A stretch of 64,000 nt of DNA from an uncultured Desulfobulbaceae bacterium (GCA_947259225.1 CAMYLK010000001.1:124001-188000); one strand, 5' to 3'. Numbered from the stretch's first letter, positions 36,232 through 45,814 are shown. The notes: generated by a model from the letters alone, not told the origin. Numbers and translations are program-made.

Positions 36232-36380
36232 TATTCGCAGTTAAAACCTTAGAGTTTAAGATTGTTCTCTGGGAATTAGATAATGCTTCCAATACTATAT
36301 GATATCACATAAAACTGGACAGTATTACTAAAAATAAAACCGGAACGGATAGTTGCAGCCCGGCACCTGGTCAGACTCGA

Positions 36381-38282
36381 TTATTTCGGTTCGAGGGTAA
36401 GAAGACCCTCGTCAGCCTGCAGGTCCAGCCGGAATCTGTTGAGGTAGCTGAGCCCCAGAAGACCAAGGCCAGGACGGTTGGGAAGATCAATGACAAGGGC
36501 CTTGACATCGTTGACGACCCAGCCCTCCAGTTCAATTGATGAGAGAGTTATGGCATTGGCGGTGACTGTACCGCCGGCAGTCTGTACATCCTGTTGATGG
36601 GGACTCATTTCATCCTCCAGGCCCAGGGCTTCAACAGTAGAATATGGAACCGTTACAAAAGACGCACCGGTATCGACAAGGAAGTCATGATCAAGGTCGT
36701 TATTGACAGTGGCAGTAACCGGGACCTCTCTGGAACCGGCCTGGAACCTGATGACAATTTTATTTTCCTGGCCCTTCAATTCTGAAATACTCTTTGCCAG
36801 AACCATCCTTGTTTCCCTGAGTGCGGCAGGGTATTTTTTCTGATACAGGATTTTCTCGGCTTCTGCCCAATTTCCCTCGGACAGTGCAAGCTCCACAGCA
36901 AGCAGGTTCAACTCCGGGGCATCGCTGAAGCGGTTTCGTGCCCTGTTATAAATCTGCCGGCCCTTTAATGTCTCGCCATTGTCCAGAAGGTTTTTTATCC
37001 AGTCAAGGTAGAGTTCAATGTGAAGCTGATCCAGCCGGCTATTTTCTCCTTCAATTGTCCGGCGGATATCAGCGCCGGAACCCTCGATAAAATTAACAGC
37101 AGTTTCGGTTCCATAACTGAACTGGGTGGCCCGGATAACATTCATCAACAACTCGGTGTCTCCGATTTCCCAGAGTAAAGGCTCTTCTGCAAGAGATGCT
37201 ATATTATTATAGGCTTTCTGGCTCATCAGGTAGCTTACCAGTTTCGTAATATACGGATATACTGTTTCAACCTGGAGATATTGGGGTGTATCTTGAGGTG
37301 ACAGTTTTGGGGGAAACCAGAACCCTTCAGTGAACATCTGTAATTGCATTTGGGGAGTGGAGTCGCCTCCCATTAAAAGCGCGGTGGAAAAATATTCTTC
37401 CCTGCCGCCGGCAAAAGTTTCATTGTAGAAATCTTTTACATAAATCTCAATGAGCAGATCCTTATCAGGCCCGAGGGTCCACATATAGGCGCCGTCCACT
37501 ACATCGCCGAATGTCCAGCCAACAACTCTTCTGTTTTGAATAAATACACCGGTTCCCAACGGGTCGGTGAGGGGACAGTAAATGAAGGCTCCCTGCATAC
37601 CGGATGGAGTCAGTTCCATCGCTTCGGACATGGAACCTGTTTCAATTGACAGGAACCTGACCGGTTGGTCCTGTTGCCAGGTCGCAAAGTCCGGGCCCTG
37701 AAATTCCTGTTCACCTTCAATCCTCCAGAACCCAATAGCATCTTCTCTGCCCCAGAGTCCTCCTTCGATTGGCATAGCTTCATCAGTGTCGGTTTTGAAT
37801 AACCATTTGTCACCGCCGACACATGCGCGGGTCGGCAGCGCAAGCCAGGTGCCGCCTATCACAGCGGCCGGAAATTCTGCGATTGTCGCATCATCCATGT
37901 TAATGATAGATACGCTGCCGACTGTAAGCTGCTCTATTTTTTCGTTTTGCTGTTCTTCCTGGAAAAGCTGGCCAGTGGATTTTTCAATGACCCTTTGTGG
38001 TGCAGGTTCAATCGCTTGCGGCCGGGCAGTGGCTTCCCTATGTGCAACCTGATTCTGTGCTTCAGTGGATGGATGGTCGATTTGATGGGACTTGAAAAAT
38101 TGAATACCTGACGTCATGACAAAACTCAGTATCAAAGACATCACGACTATTAACAGCCACTGTCTCTTGCGTATCCTTACAGGTATCCCTTTACGCATGG
38201 GTGAACCGCACTGGCAGCAATAAACTGCGTTGTCCAGGTTTTCAGAATTGCATGCAGGGCAGTGGATCAGTTTTTCTGTCAT
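36381..38282 (-). CDS. Zinc-ribbon membrane protein with retropepsin-like aspartic protease domain
   Basis: 633 residues from ATG 38282; a TTG at 38315 is also possible. Order: zinc ribbon (CPACNSENLDNAVYCCQCG), one transmembrane helix (WLLIVVMSLILSFVMTSGI), a region resembling a degenerate trypsin-like fold (GGTWLALPTRACVGGDKW, about 140-290), TPR-like helices (about 350-510), and a C-terminal single-domain aspartic protease with the catalytic DTGAS and the hydrophobic GLGLLGLSYLNRF of clan AA. The active site would be outside the cytoplasm. The multi-domain arrangement is unfamiliar to me; substrates unknown. Confidence 0.75.
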   Translation of the reverse strand: MTEKLIHCPACNSENLDNAVYCCQCGSPMRKGIPVRIRKRQWLLIVVMSLILSFVMTSGIQFFKSHQIDHPSTEAQNQVAHREATARPQAIEPAPQRVIEKSTGQLFQEEQQNEKIEQLTVGSVSIINMDDATIAEFPAAVIGGTWLALPTRACVGGDKWLFKTDTDEAMPIEGGLWGREDAIGFWRIEGEQEFQGPDFATWQQDQPVRFLSIETGSMSEAMELTPSGMQGAFIYCPLTDPLGTGVFIQNRRVVGWTFGDVVDGAYMWTLGPDKDLLIEIYVKDFYNETFAGGREEYFSTALLMGGDSTPQMQLQMFTEGFWFPPKLSPQDTPQYLQVETVYPYITKLVSYLMSQKAYNNIASLAEEPLLWEIGDTELLMNVIRATQFSYGTETAVNFIEGSGADIRRTIEGENSRLDQLHIELYLDWIKNLLDNGETLKGRQIYNRARNRFSDAPELNLLAVELALSEGNWAEAEKILYQKKYPAALRETRMVLAKSISELKGQENKIVIRFQAGSREVPVTATVNNDLDHDFLVDTGASFVTVPYSTVEALGLEDEMSPHQQDVQTAGGTVTANAITLSSIELEGWVVNDVKALVIDLPNRPGLGLLGLSYLNRFRLDLQADEGLLTLEPK

Positions 38283-38326
38283 AGTATGCACAGTGAAACG
38301 GTTTTGTTCTACCAAAAGACTCAGAG

Positions 38327-38360
38327 TATACAGGCCGGACTCAACTGTCCGGCCTGTATA
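38327..38360 (-). terminator. Hairpin downstream of rubrerythrin
   Basis: A perfect 14-bp inverted repeat TATACAGGCCGGAC / GTCCGGCCTGTATA with a 6-nt loop, 20 bp past the rubrerythrin stop. The downstream T-run on the minus strand is weak, so it may act as a terminator or an mRNA-stabilising hairpin. Confidence 0.7.
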
Positions 38361-38380
38361 GTATATCGTGCTTTAGAAAA

Positions 38381-38875
38381 TCAGTCTACTTTTGTGAAAG
38401 CAATCCTGTCGGCACCACAGACGGGGCACTTTTCCGGGGCTTCGTTTTCATGGGTATGGCCACAAACTTTGCAGACGTAGTAGTCGGTTTCGGTTGGATT
38501 GTCGAGGCTGTCCAAAGCCTTCTGATACAGGGCTGCATGGGTTTGTTCCACCTCATTGGCATAGGTGAAAGAGCGCTCCGCAGCATTGTGTCCCTCTTCT
38601 TTTGCAGCCGTGATCATGTCGGGGTACATGTTTTTGAATTCATGAGTTTCGCCGGCAATAGCTTCCTTCAGGTTGGCGGCAGTATCACCGACTGCTTTCA
38701 ACGCGCGGAGGTGGGCATGGGCGTGCACGGTTTCGGCATGGGCAGCAGCCCTGAAAAGCTTCGCTGCCTGGGAATGCCCCTCTCTGTCCGCCTTTTCGGC
38801 AAAAGCAAGATATTTCCTGTTGGCCTGTGATTCCCCTGCAAATGCTTCCAATAGGTTCTGTTCCGTTGTGCTCAT
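38381..38875 (-). CDS. rbr: Rubrerythrin
   Basis: 164 residues. The N-terminal four-helix bundle carries the diiron ligands (AFAGESQANRKYLAFAEKA, AAHAETVHAHAHL, AIAGETHEFKNMYPDM, ANEVEQTHAALY), and the C-terminus is a rubredoxin-type Fe(Cys)4 site (YYVCKVCGHTH, KCPVCGADRIAF). It reduces hydrogen peroxide to water in anaerobes. Monocistronic, with its own 3' hairpin. Confidence 0.96.
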   Translation of the reverse strand: MSTTEQNLLEAFAGESQANRKYLAFAEKADREGHSQAAKLFRAAAHAETVHAHAHLRALKAVGDTAANLKEAIAGETHEFKNMYPDMITAAKEEGHNAAERSFTYANEVEQTHAALYQKALDSLDNPTETDYYVCKVCGHTHENEAPEKCPVCGADRIAFTKVD

Positions 38876-39019
38876 TTTTTTCTCCTTTTGTCTGTCTAGA
38901 TGTGTTTATTATTTTACAATGTGCGTGAGCAAAAATTGCAATTCATCAGTAAACATGATTTATGGTGCTCTTTTAATTTTACCAAAAAGGTTGAATAAGA
39001 TACAGCATCTTTGCTTTCT

Positions 39020-39589
39020 TTATAAGAGGGTATGTTCAACAAGTATTTTACATCCTATTCCAATCAGGATCAGCCCGCCGGCCAGCTCTATTTTATCTTC
39101 AAAAACATGGCCGAAGAATTCACCGATATATGTTCCTGCCAGTGAAAAAATGAATGTCACGATGCCGATGACGATTACCGGTTCTATGATGGATAAATCC
39201 AGAAAGGAAAAGGTGACCCCGACTGCAAGTGCATCAATGCTTGTGGCAATGGCCAGTGAGAAAAGGACATAAATATTAAGGGGATCAGCCGATTTTTCAA
39301 TCTCCTCCTCAAGCTTGCGAGACTCATAGATCATCTTTCCTCCGATAAAGCACAGTATTCCGAAAGCCAGCCAATGATCAATTGAGCGGATCATGTCGCT
39401 GGCCAGGCTGCCCACTCTCCAGCCGATCCAGGGCATGATGCCCTGAACGAAACCGAAAAAGACAGCAATGCGCAAGGCGTGGCGGAGATGCAGCTTTTCA
39501 ATAATGGCACCACTGCTGACTGATACCGCGAAAGAGTCGGCAGCAAGGCCCACTGCAATGAAAATGACCTGGTACATCTGCATAGTCAA
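39020..39589 (-). CDS. mntP: Manganese efflux pump MntP
   Basis: 189 residues, six predicted helices, with LAADSFAVSVSSGAI in the first helix pair and ATSIDALAVGVTFSFL in the second, the duplicated Asp-bearing motifs of MntP/YebN. It exports Mn2+. Several ATGs cluster at the start (39589, 39583 and 39577). No yybP-ykoY riboswitch is visible in the short upstream gap. Confidence 0.92.
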   Translation of the reverse strand: MTMQMYQVIFIAVGLAADSFAVSVSSGAIIEKLHLRHALRIAVFFGFVQGIMPWIGWRVGSLASDMIRSIDHWLAFGILCFIGGKMIYESRKLEEEIEKSADPLNIYVLFSLAIATSIDALAVGVTFSFLDLSIIEPVIVIGIVTFIFSLAGTYIGEFFGHVFEDKIELAGGLILIGIGCKILVEHTLL

Positions 39590-39646
39590 TATCTGCGCGT
39601 TAAAGAGGAATAACTTTTTTCACAAAAAAAATACGAGTTCAGATCA

Positions 39647-41230
39647 TTACTTCCTTTGAGCGCATAACAATTTAATTATATTTTTTATCTGTGCAGGTGG
39701 AGACAGAACATATTTCACATGCTTGCAGCCAGCGGCTTTTACAATTTCTTCATTCAAGTGCGTCATGTCGACATAATGCGCTGCAACCAGCAGTATGTCA
39801 TCCTTCATCGCCAGTGGCAGAATTTCATGGTTTACAATCATATTCTCAGGAAGAAGGGTAAGAGATGTTTTGGAGATTTTTCTCCCTTTCAAGTCAACAA
39901 ATGGTATTTTGTGTTTCTCTGCAAGGGAAATATATACCTCCCGTTCCTTGACAATCCCCCTGTCGATAAGGAAATGACTAATTCTTAAATTTTGAATAGA
40001 TTCAAGGTATTCAACAGCATCAAGAATTTGCTTCTCATTAACGAGCCCTGAAAACAGCAGGATTTCCTCCTTCCGCATTCCTTGCATGGGACCCTGCTCA
40101 GCCTGGTTAAGTGCCTCCTCAATTTCTGCAAGTGGGATACGTGCTTTCTTTGCAATAATTTTTTCGAGCGTCATGCTTTTAATTTGCTCATACTCATGAA
40201 TAGCCCTTTGAAGCATAGCTTTACTGACGAATCGTTTTTCCAACAGAATGTCAATTACCTGTTTATCCAGGGTTCTTTTTTTGATGTTTGATTTCGGTAA
40301 AAGAGTGACAGGGAAACGGGTTTGATCGTCTGTAGAAAAACAAATAAGGACGCTATCTAAATCCTGCTCAGGATGGACAAGTTCGTGATAAATTTTTCCA
40401 TCCACTGTTTCGATGATTTCTTTGGTGCAGGATTCTTTTTGTTGATCAGATATGCTTGCGGGAAGGTTTGAAACCCGTAAGCATGTTAATTGATCAAAAA
40501 AAACTGCCTGCTCTTCATTTGTTTCTTCATCAATTATTAGAAGGGAATTTTCCAGTGGTTCAAACAATCTTGCATTGGTAACTTCTTGCCGCATACCTCC
40601 AATATATTCAAGCATTGCTGAAGAAACATCTGATTCAGAGGTGACAGATGCATCTTCCTCTGCAATTTGTTCATCTCCGGTTGTATCTTCTGAAGATATT
40701 TCATCATGGAGATTGTCGTCACCGGCAAATTGATCGTCAACGGTGTCGAAGGCTTGTTCATCCTCTAATGTACTGTCAGAATAGTTGTCATCATAGAGTA
40801 GATCGTCACCTTCAAATTGGTCATAATCAGTGTCGTAGTCTTTTTCATCTTCTGATGCATCGTCAGGATAGTTGTCGTCATAAAGAAGGTCGTCAAGAAA
40901 CAGGTCATCATCACTGTCAGGGCTTTCATCTGATAAAACATCACCCCAAAGATCTTCAGCCTCATGCAGGTTATACTTCTCGACAACTTTTTTTTGTTTT
41001 TCAATCGTTTTGCCAGGTTTCTTCTTTGGGCCCTCAGACTTTTGAATATCCTTCTCTCCTTCGGCAACTTTATTGAGCTTGATGAGAGTTTCCCCTCGAT
41101 TTTTATATGCTTCCAGGAATTCGGGATCCTCTTCAATGGCCTTTGTAAAAAATTTTATCGCAACTTCAAGTCTGCCGGCATTTACAAGTTCTAGTCCTTG
41201 AGAATTATAATTGTCCGCTGCTTTATTCAT
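39647..41230 (-). CDS. TPR protein with acidic repeats and MshEN/PilB-N-like C-terminus (paralogue of 15113-16561)
   Basis: 527 residues, same architecture as the gene at 15113: TPR helices (1-65), acidic linker, shared domain of unknown function (IIETVDGKIYHELVHPEQDLDSVLICFSTDDQTRF is one block), then MshEN-like repeats (ILLFSGLVNEKQIL, RISHFLIDRGIVKEREVYISLAEKHKIPFVDL). The linker has expanded to about three degenerate 29-residue repeats beginning DDLLYDDNY, DDLLYDDNY and DDNLHDEI; the paralogue has one. The Arg of the c-di-GMP-binding RLG motif is replaced, so ligand binding is uncertain. No ATPase domain. Function unknown. Confidence 0.75.
   Translation of the reverse strand: MNKAADNYNSQGLELVNAGRLEVAIKFFTKAIEEDPEFLEAYKNRGETLIKLNKVAEGEKDIQKSEGPKKKPGKTIEKQKKVVEKYNLHEAEDLWGDVLSDESPDSDDDLFLDDLLYDDNYPDDASEDEKDYDTDYDQFEGDDLLYDDNYSDSTLEDEQAFDTVDDQFAGDDNLHDEISSEDTTGDEQIAEEDASVTSESDVSSAMLEYIGGMRQEVTNARLFEPLENSLLIIDEETNEEQAVFFDQLTCLRVSNLPASISDQQKESCTKEIIETVDGKIYHELVHPEQDLDSVLICFSTDDQTRFPVTLLPKSNIKKRTLDKQVIDILLEKRFVSKAMLQRAIHEYEQIKSMTLEKIIAKKARIPLAEIEEALNQAEQGPMQGMRKEEILLFSGLVNEKQILDAVEYLESIQNLRISHFLIDRGIVKEREVYISLAEKHKIPFVDLKGRKISKTSLTLLPENMIVNHEILPLAMKDDILLVAAHYVDMTHLNEEIVKAAGCKHVKYVLSPPAQIKNIIKLLCAQRK
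40640..40895 (-). repeat. Degenerate 87-bp tandem repeats inside the TPR/MshEN-like gene
   Basis: Two clear in-frame 87-bp units (about 40720-40806 and 40807-40893) and a third decayed one toward 40640 encode acidic Asp/Glu/Tyr-rich repeats starting DDLLYDDNY. They preserve the reading frame and lengthen the linker relative to the paralogue. Confidence 0.7.
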
Positions 41231-42008
41231 TATGTCAGTTGAAATGCTTTTTAAGCCGTCAAAGATAAATAATATTCAGAATTCTGTTTTGTTGAAATTG
41301 GAATGAGTCCTACAAATGTTTCAATTTAATATATATTCGTCGGTTGGGCATGTAAAACTTATTTTTCCTCGTTGAAAAAATTTTGGGAATCTTAACTTAA
41401 TTGTTTTTTTCAGTCTGGCTTTTGCCATTTTCTGAGTGAAATTTATGTGTAGATAATCGATAGCTGGCCAGGATGGGATTATGTTTACGTTTGTATTCAT
41501 AGATTATCTCAACAAGTGAAGAACTACTTTTTAATTATGGTTTGAGTCGGTACTCATTCACTTGATGAATAAAAGGAAAGCTGGAGATTTATCGTAGTAA
41601 CATTCTTCGGATAAGCTTCAATCTAGAAAAGCAGCTCTTAGTTTGAGATTTGATGTGGCAGTCTTGGCGTTTAATGCAACCAACTTGGAAGAAGAATAGA
41701 ATAAAATGATTCATCGACTAAAGGGCAGGTCGATTTAACTTGTTATGTTAAAGTTTCCCACTCATCAAATATTTTCAGGTGGGTAATAATTATCCAATTA
41801 TCCTGTCATTGTTCAGAATATTGTATATTTTTTTTACATTTTTATTATAAATATTTATTCAACATGTCTACCTTAACTTTTTTTATCTTGTTCTTTAAAG
41901 GCTTAGACAGATCAGTTAAGCATTGTGGCATATTTTTTGCTAATTAACTCTGATTGGACAAATTTGAAAAAAAACTTTGCCAGTAATTTTAAAAGAAGAG
42001 TTCTTGAA
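41231..42008. other. AT-rich divergent intergenic region
   Basis: About 780 bp, the longest gene-free stretch in the window. AT-rich, no supported coding frame, no clear hairpin-plus-T-run. It must contain the promoters of the TPR/MshEN-like gene (minus) and dsbB (plus). A frame reaching 41925 upstream of dsbB lacks a ribosome-binding site. Confidence 0.5.
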
Positions 42009-42446
42009 ATGTCAAAAACAGAAAAAAAAGCCGATACAAATTGGACCATACTGTTCCTATGTTGGCTTTTAGCCGGCATATCAACCTTGGGGAGTTTATT
42101 TTTTAGTCATGTTATTGGTTTTGCTCCCTGTGTGTTGTGCTGGTACCAGAGAATATCTTTGTTCCCCTTGGTCATAATTTTAGCAATGGGGCTTTTTCCG
42201 TTTGACAAAGGTGTCGTGAAATATGCTCTCCCCCTGGCTATAGCAGGCTGGCTGACAGCACTATACCATAACCTTCTGTATTCAGAAATTATCCCGGAGA
42301 GCATACAACCTTGCAGTCAGGGGGTTTCGTGTACCGAAGAATACATAGACCTGTTTGGTTTCATTACAATCCCAATGCTTTCTTTACTTTCATTTTCAAC
42401 AATAATTGCACTTTTGATTTACTTAAAAAGAAGGATGTCGACATGA
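42009..42446 (+). CDS. dsbB: Disulfide-bond formation protein B (DsbB/BdbC)
   Basis: 145 residues, four helices. ATG 42009 is chosen for AGAAGAG 9 nt upstream. The first redox pair is FAPCVLCWYQR (CxxC after helix 1) and the second is PCSQGVSC in the second periplasmic loop. It reoxidises a DsbA-type partner and passes electrons to quinone. Its stop overlaps the start of the DsbA-like gene (ATGA). Confidence 0.93.
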   Translation: MSKTEKKADTNWTILFLCWLLAGISTLGSLFFSHVIGFAPCVLCWYQRISLFPLVIILAMGLFPFDKGVVKYALPLAIAGWLTALYHNLLYSEIIPESIQPCSQGVSCTEEYIDLFGFITIPMLSLLSFSTIIALLIYLKRRMST

Positions 42447-43099
42447 AGAAATATGCTATCTTTGGGACTGCGTGCCTCGCCCTTATCCTGGTGTTTGTAG
42501 CCGCCAGTTCCTATTACAAAAAACAACAGGCTGAAAAGTTCGGTTTCATGGCCAAAGAGAACGCTTCCATATTTATACGGGACCATTCACAAACACTTGG
42601 CAGTGATGATGCAAAAGTCTACATCATTGAGTTTATGGACCCTGCGTGTGAAACCTGTGCAGCCTTTTACCCTTTTGTCAAGAAAATGATGGCTGCCAAT
42701 CCCGGTAGAATTAAGCTTGTTCTCCGGTATGCGCCCTTTCATGAAGGTGCTGATTATTTTGTCAAGATTCTCGAAGCAGCAAAAAAGCAGGGGAAATACT
42801 GGGAGACGTTGGAAGTCATGTACAAGTCTCAATCCTATTGGGCAAGCCATCACAATCCCCAACCCCAAAAAATATGGAGGTTTCTACCGATGGCAGGACT
42901 TGATCTCGAACGGATCAAACAAGACATGAATGACCCTGCAATTGTAAATATAATCGCACAGGACCTTGCTGATGCCAAAACGCTTAACGTTCAGAAAACT
43001 CCAGGATTTTTTGCCAATGGCAAACCGCTGCAGGAATTTGGATACCAGCAATTACAGGACCTGGTTTATTCGGAACTTAAGGCAAATTACTCAAATTAA
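42443..43099 (+). CDS. DsbA/BdbD-like thiol:disulfide oxidoreductase
   Basis: 218 residues. The N-terminal signal anchor (AIFGTACLALILVFVAAS) is followed by a thioredoxin fold with active site CETC in FMDPACETCAAFYPFV (about residue 67), the helical insert, and the cis-Pro segment VQKTPGFFANGKPL. It oxidises periplasmic cysteines and is recycled by the overlapping upstream DsbB. The third gene of the cluster is TlpA-like, so the three may serve cytochrome c or extracytoplasmic thiol maturation. Confidence 0.92.
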   Translation: MKKYAIFGTACLALILVFVAASSYYKKQQAEKFGFMAKENASIFIRDHSQTLGSDDAKVYIIEFMDPACETCAAFYPFVKKMMAANPGRIKLVLRYAPFHEGADYFVKILEAAKKQGKYWETLEVMYKSQSYWASHHNPQPQKIWRFLPMAGLDLERIKQDMNDPAIVNIIAQDLADAKTLNVQKTPGFFANGKPLQEFGYQQLQDLVYSELKANYSN

Positions 43100-43139
43100 C
43101 TATGATCGTTTATACGTTCTTTATACTGGTGGGGTACTG

Positions 43140-43652
43140 GTGATTATAAAAAAAATATCACTTATATTCATAGTGTTTTTATTATCTCTCTTCATTGCCG
43201 CATGTGGAGAAGGGCCCAAGGTAGCTAAAGTCGGAGAGCCTGCCCCGGACTTTACCCTTACGGATCTGCAGGGCAAAACATGGACTCTATCCGAACTCAA
43301 GGGGCAGGTGGTATTTATTAATTTTTGGGCGACCTGGTGTGCACCTTGCCGTGAGGAAATGCCTTCAATGGAAAAGCTTTATACTACCCTGCCAGGTGAT
43401 AAATTTATAATGCTTGCTCTCATTAACAGGGACGCTCCGTCAATGGGTAAATCCTTTGCCAAGAAACTTGGCCTTACCATGCCGATACTTAATGACCAGG
43501 GGAATGAGGTTGGATTGAAATATGGGCTCACAGGGCTGCCTGAGACCTTTATAGTAGGTAAACAGGGTATGGTCCGTGAAAAATTTATTGGTCCTGCTCA
43601 ATGGGACTCTCAAGAGGCAGTTCAAATGATGATGAAATATATTAACGAGTAG
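43140..43652 (+). CDS. TlpA-like thioredoxin lipoprotein
   Basis: 170 residues from a GTG start at 43140, preceded by GGGG. The signal ends in lipobox Cys (FLLSLFIAAC). The thioredoxin fold has FWATWCAPCREEMPSM (WCAPC active site) and a cis-Pro in GLPETFIV. Membrane-anchored TlpA/ResA proteins reduce extracytoplasmic disulfides, often for cytochrome c maturation. A close paralogue lies at 48641-49177. Confidence 0.92.
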   Translation: MIIKKISLIFIVFLLSLFIAACGEGPKVAKVGEPAPDFTLTDLQGKTWTLSELKGQVVFINFWATWCAPCREEMPSMEKLYTTLPGDKFIMLALINRDAPSMGKSFAKKLGLTMPILNDQGNEVGLKYGLTGLPETFIVGKQGMVREKFIGPAQWDSQEAVQMMMKYINE

Positions 43653-43899
43653 TATGTAAATATTTGTGACAGTGCAAAATATATTGTTCGTAAATTTTAT
43701 AACTCTCATGCCAACAAGAAAAGTTGGTGTAAGCATTAGACATCTCAACCTGATAGTTATTTTGATAACTAAAGATTCATCGTAAAATAACCCTCAGTTT
43801 TTACAAAATGAAAAACCCCCAACCGGAACGATGAGGGTTGATTGTAGCTTAATAGCAAATAACCTTAACTTGAGGGTACTTTTCAATTAGGCAGCCCGG

Positions 43900-44409
43900 C
43901 TATTTGATTATGACCCTGGGTTTTTCGCCCCTGTCTCTCAACTGGTTAGTCTTATCCTCCCCCAAATATTTATTATGCATCCAATAACCTGTCTTGTCTT
44001 TACCATCTGGATAACTTTCAACACCGTATCCATGTTGCTTACCTTTTTCCCATTCACCAACATATTTTTTCCCATCTGGAAAAATAGCGGTTCCCTGACC
44101 GTGAATAAATCCACTTCTCATTTCTCCTTCATACTTGGTGCCATCAGGGTGAGTAAATGTTCCCTGTCCATGTGGCGCGCCGTCCTTCCATTCGCCCACG
44201 TATCTTGAGCCATCAGGACGAGTAAAGTTTCCTTGTCCATTCTCCTTTCCATTCTTCCAGTGCCCCACATATTTATTCCCATTAGACAAGACTTTAGTAC
44301 CCTGACCGTTTGTACAATCTCCTGCAACACAAACACCCTTTGCACTCAAATTGTTCGCAGGCAAAAGAAACATTACGAATAGAAAGAAAGTATATTTAGC
44401 AAATTTCAA
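43900..44409 (-). CDS. MORN-repeat exported protein
   Basis: 169 residues with a signal peptide (FFLFVMFLLPANNLSAKG) and about five 23-residue MORN repeats of the form 'DG.kYvGeWkdGk.hGqGt', from NGNKYVGHWKNGKENGQG to PDGKDKTGYWMHNKYLG. MORN repeats are extended beta structures found on envelope and membrane-associated proteins. A weak minus-strand terminator (CAACC/GGTTG then T5) lies near 43803-43835. Confidence 0.88.
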   Translation of the reverse strand: MKFAKYTFFLFVMFLLPANNLSAKGVCVAGDCTNGQGTKVLSNGNKYVGHWKNGKENGQGNFTRPDGSRYVGEWKDGAPHGQGTFTHPDGTKYEGEMRSGFIHGQGTAIFPDGKKYVGEWEKGKQHGYGVESYPDGKDKTGYWMHNKYLGEDKTNQLRDRGEKPRVIIK

Positions 44410-44792
44410 GGTTCCCTCCTGGTAAATCGGAATTCACACGATTTTTTTAACAAACCAATTTTCCGAAAGAAAATCAAAATAGAGAACTTGATGTTGGCAA
44501 CCTCAACCTAAAAGAAATTGATCCAGGTTTAGATTTATCGTAATAATATTCTGAGAGAGTGATAGTTCTTAATACCCTAACCTACCCTTGTTGTTCTGGA
44601 ATTTCAGACATCAGTACATAATGGATTCCTGCTTTCACAGGAATGAAAGAAAACTCCTGATTTGTACATTTCCAGTTCAATACCGTCAGGTTTTCTTGAT
44701 TTCATCCGATCGTCGCAGGGGATAAGGACATGCATTGTAGATGTTATTACAAAGTAGCATAATTGTGTTGAAAAATGATACCCATCAAGAAC
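44410..44792. other. Intergenic region with one short palindromic element
   Basis: About 380 bp between the MORN gene and the terminator of the aldo/keto reductase gene. Apart from the palindrome at 44625-44644 nothing is supported; an apparent reading frame across it is the palindrome's reverse strand and lacks a family or ribosome-binding site. Confidence 0.45.
44625..44644. repeat. Short intergenic palindrome (ATTCCTG-N6-CAGGAAT)
   Basis: A perfect 7-bp inverted repeat with loop CTTTCA inside GGATTCCTGCTTTCACAGG-type sequence. This type of word is dispersed in many proteobacterial genomes as a short intergenic repeat. Only one copy was noticed here. Confidence 0.5.
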
Positions 44793-44841
44793 AAAAAAAC
44801 CCTCCTTGCTGTTGAGGGGGGGGAAGGAAGCAAGGAGGGTT
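44793..44841 (-). terminator. Terminator of the aldo/keto reductase gene
   Basis: On the minus strand, AACCCTCCTTGC pairs perfectly with GCAAGGAGGGTT (12 bp, long G/A-rich loop), followed by TTTTTTTGT. Confidence 0.85.
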
Positions 44842-44953
44842 ATATCACTCACATAGGAGCTTGGGTAATAATAGTAATCATTGATATTTTTTACCGCAAG
44901 TTTATTTGACGTTTTTTTTGAATGTATTGTAATTTTAAAGAGATAGAAGTTGT

Positions 44954-45814
44954 TTATCGAATGTAATCAAGCTTTTTCTTCGACTTCACCTGCCTTCCGT
45001 ACTGTTGTACCCAGCTTAATTCTTCGGAAGAAAGTGCTCCCTGTTGTATAGCTTTCAAATTCTGTCTCAGTTGTTCCCTGTCTTTCGGACCGGTGAGGAC
45101 CATGTGAACATGGGGATTTGTCAGGACAAACCTGTAGCAGAGTTCTGGCGTCAGAGGGGGAACGTCCGTTTGTTCTTTGCCTGGCCAGGGCACCATGTCG
45201 ACTCCATTCAAAGGTCTGGTCAATTGTCCCCATGCCAACGCCGTGTAAGTTATCACAGCGGGATTTCGTTTTGCCAGATACGGGAAGATATCCTGCTCTG
45301 CGCCGGTATGTTTGGCATTGTAACGGATCATGAAAAGGTCAATTTCAGACTCCAGCGCCATTCTGCCTGCACGCTTTCGGTTATGGATGCTGGTCCCGAT
45401 GGTTTTAATCTTTCCTTCATGCTTGAGTTCAAGCAATGTATCAACAATACCCTGTGTGTAAAATGAAGTCCTGCCTAACCAGCCTAATTTGAAGACATCC
45501 AGATAATCCGTTGCCAACTTTTGCAGGGCGTTTTCAACACTTTTGCGAACCTGCCAGCCGAAGATTCCCCAACCAAGCATAGCCACGACATGTTTATCCC
45601 TGTCAGGTTTGATTACGTTTTTTATTCCCTCTGTGACTTTATTAAAACTGGCACCCCAAAGCCAGTAATTGGCACCATGTTCCGCTGCCCACTGGATGTC
45701 CGAGGAGTCAATCCCATAATTACCGGCCACCCCCATTCGAAATACCTTTTTCTCAACGTGCGGCAGCAGTGTAATGGAAAAGTCTTCAGATGAATTATTT
45801 ACTGCAGCTGACAA
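44954..45814 (-). CDS. Aldo/keto reductase-like protein
   Basis: 286 residues with a recognisable AKR barrel: KKVFRMGVAGNYGIDSSD, NALQKLATDYLDVFKLGWLG, IKTIGTSIHNRKRAGRMA, FMIRYNAKHTGAEQDIFPYL and a C-terminal HMVLTGPKDREQLRQNL. The usual 'fDTA..YG' catalytic Asp/Tyr segment is replaced by NYWLWGASFN, so classic carbonyl reduction is doubtful. Monocistronic with its own terminator. Substrate unknown. Confidence 0.8.
   Translation of the reverse strand: MSAAVNNSSEDFSITLLPHVEKKVFRMGVAGNYGIDSSDIQWAAEHGANYWLWGASFNKVTEGIKNVIKPDRDKHVVAMLGWGIFGWQVRKSVENALQKLATDYLDVFKLGWLGRTSFYTQGIVDTLLELKHEGKIKTIGTSIHNRKRAGRMALESEIDLFMIRYNAKHTGAEQDIFPYLAKRNPAVITYTALAWGQLTRPLNGVDMVPWPGKEQTDVPPLTPELCYRFVLTNPHVHMVLTGPKDREQLRQNLKAIQQGALSSEELSWVQQYGRQVKSKKKLDYIR

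Noticed and set aside
44604..44852. 82-residue minus-strand frame
   Set aside because: It spans the short palindrome and the AKR terminator, and has no recognisable family.
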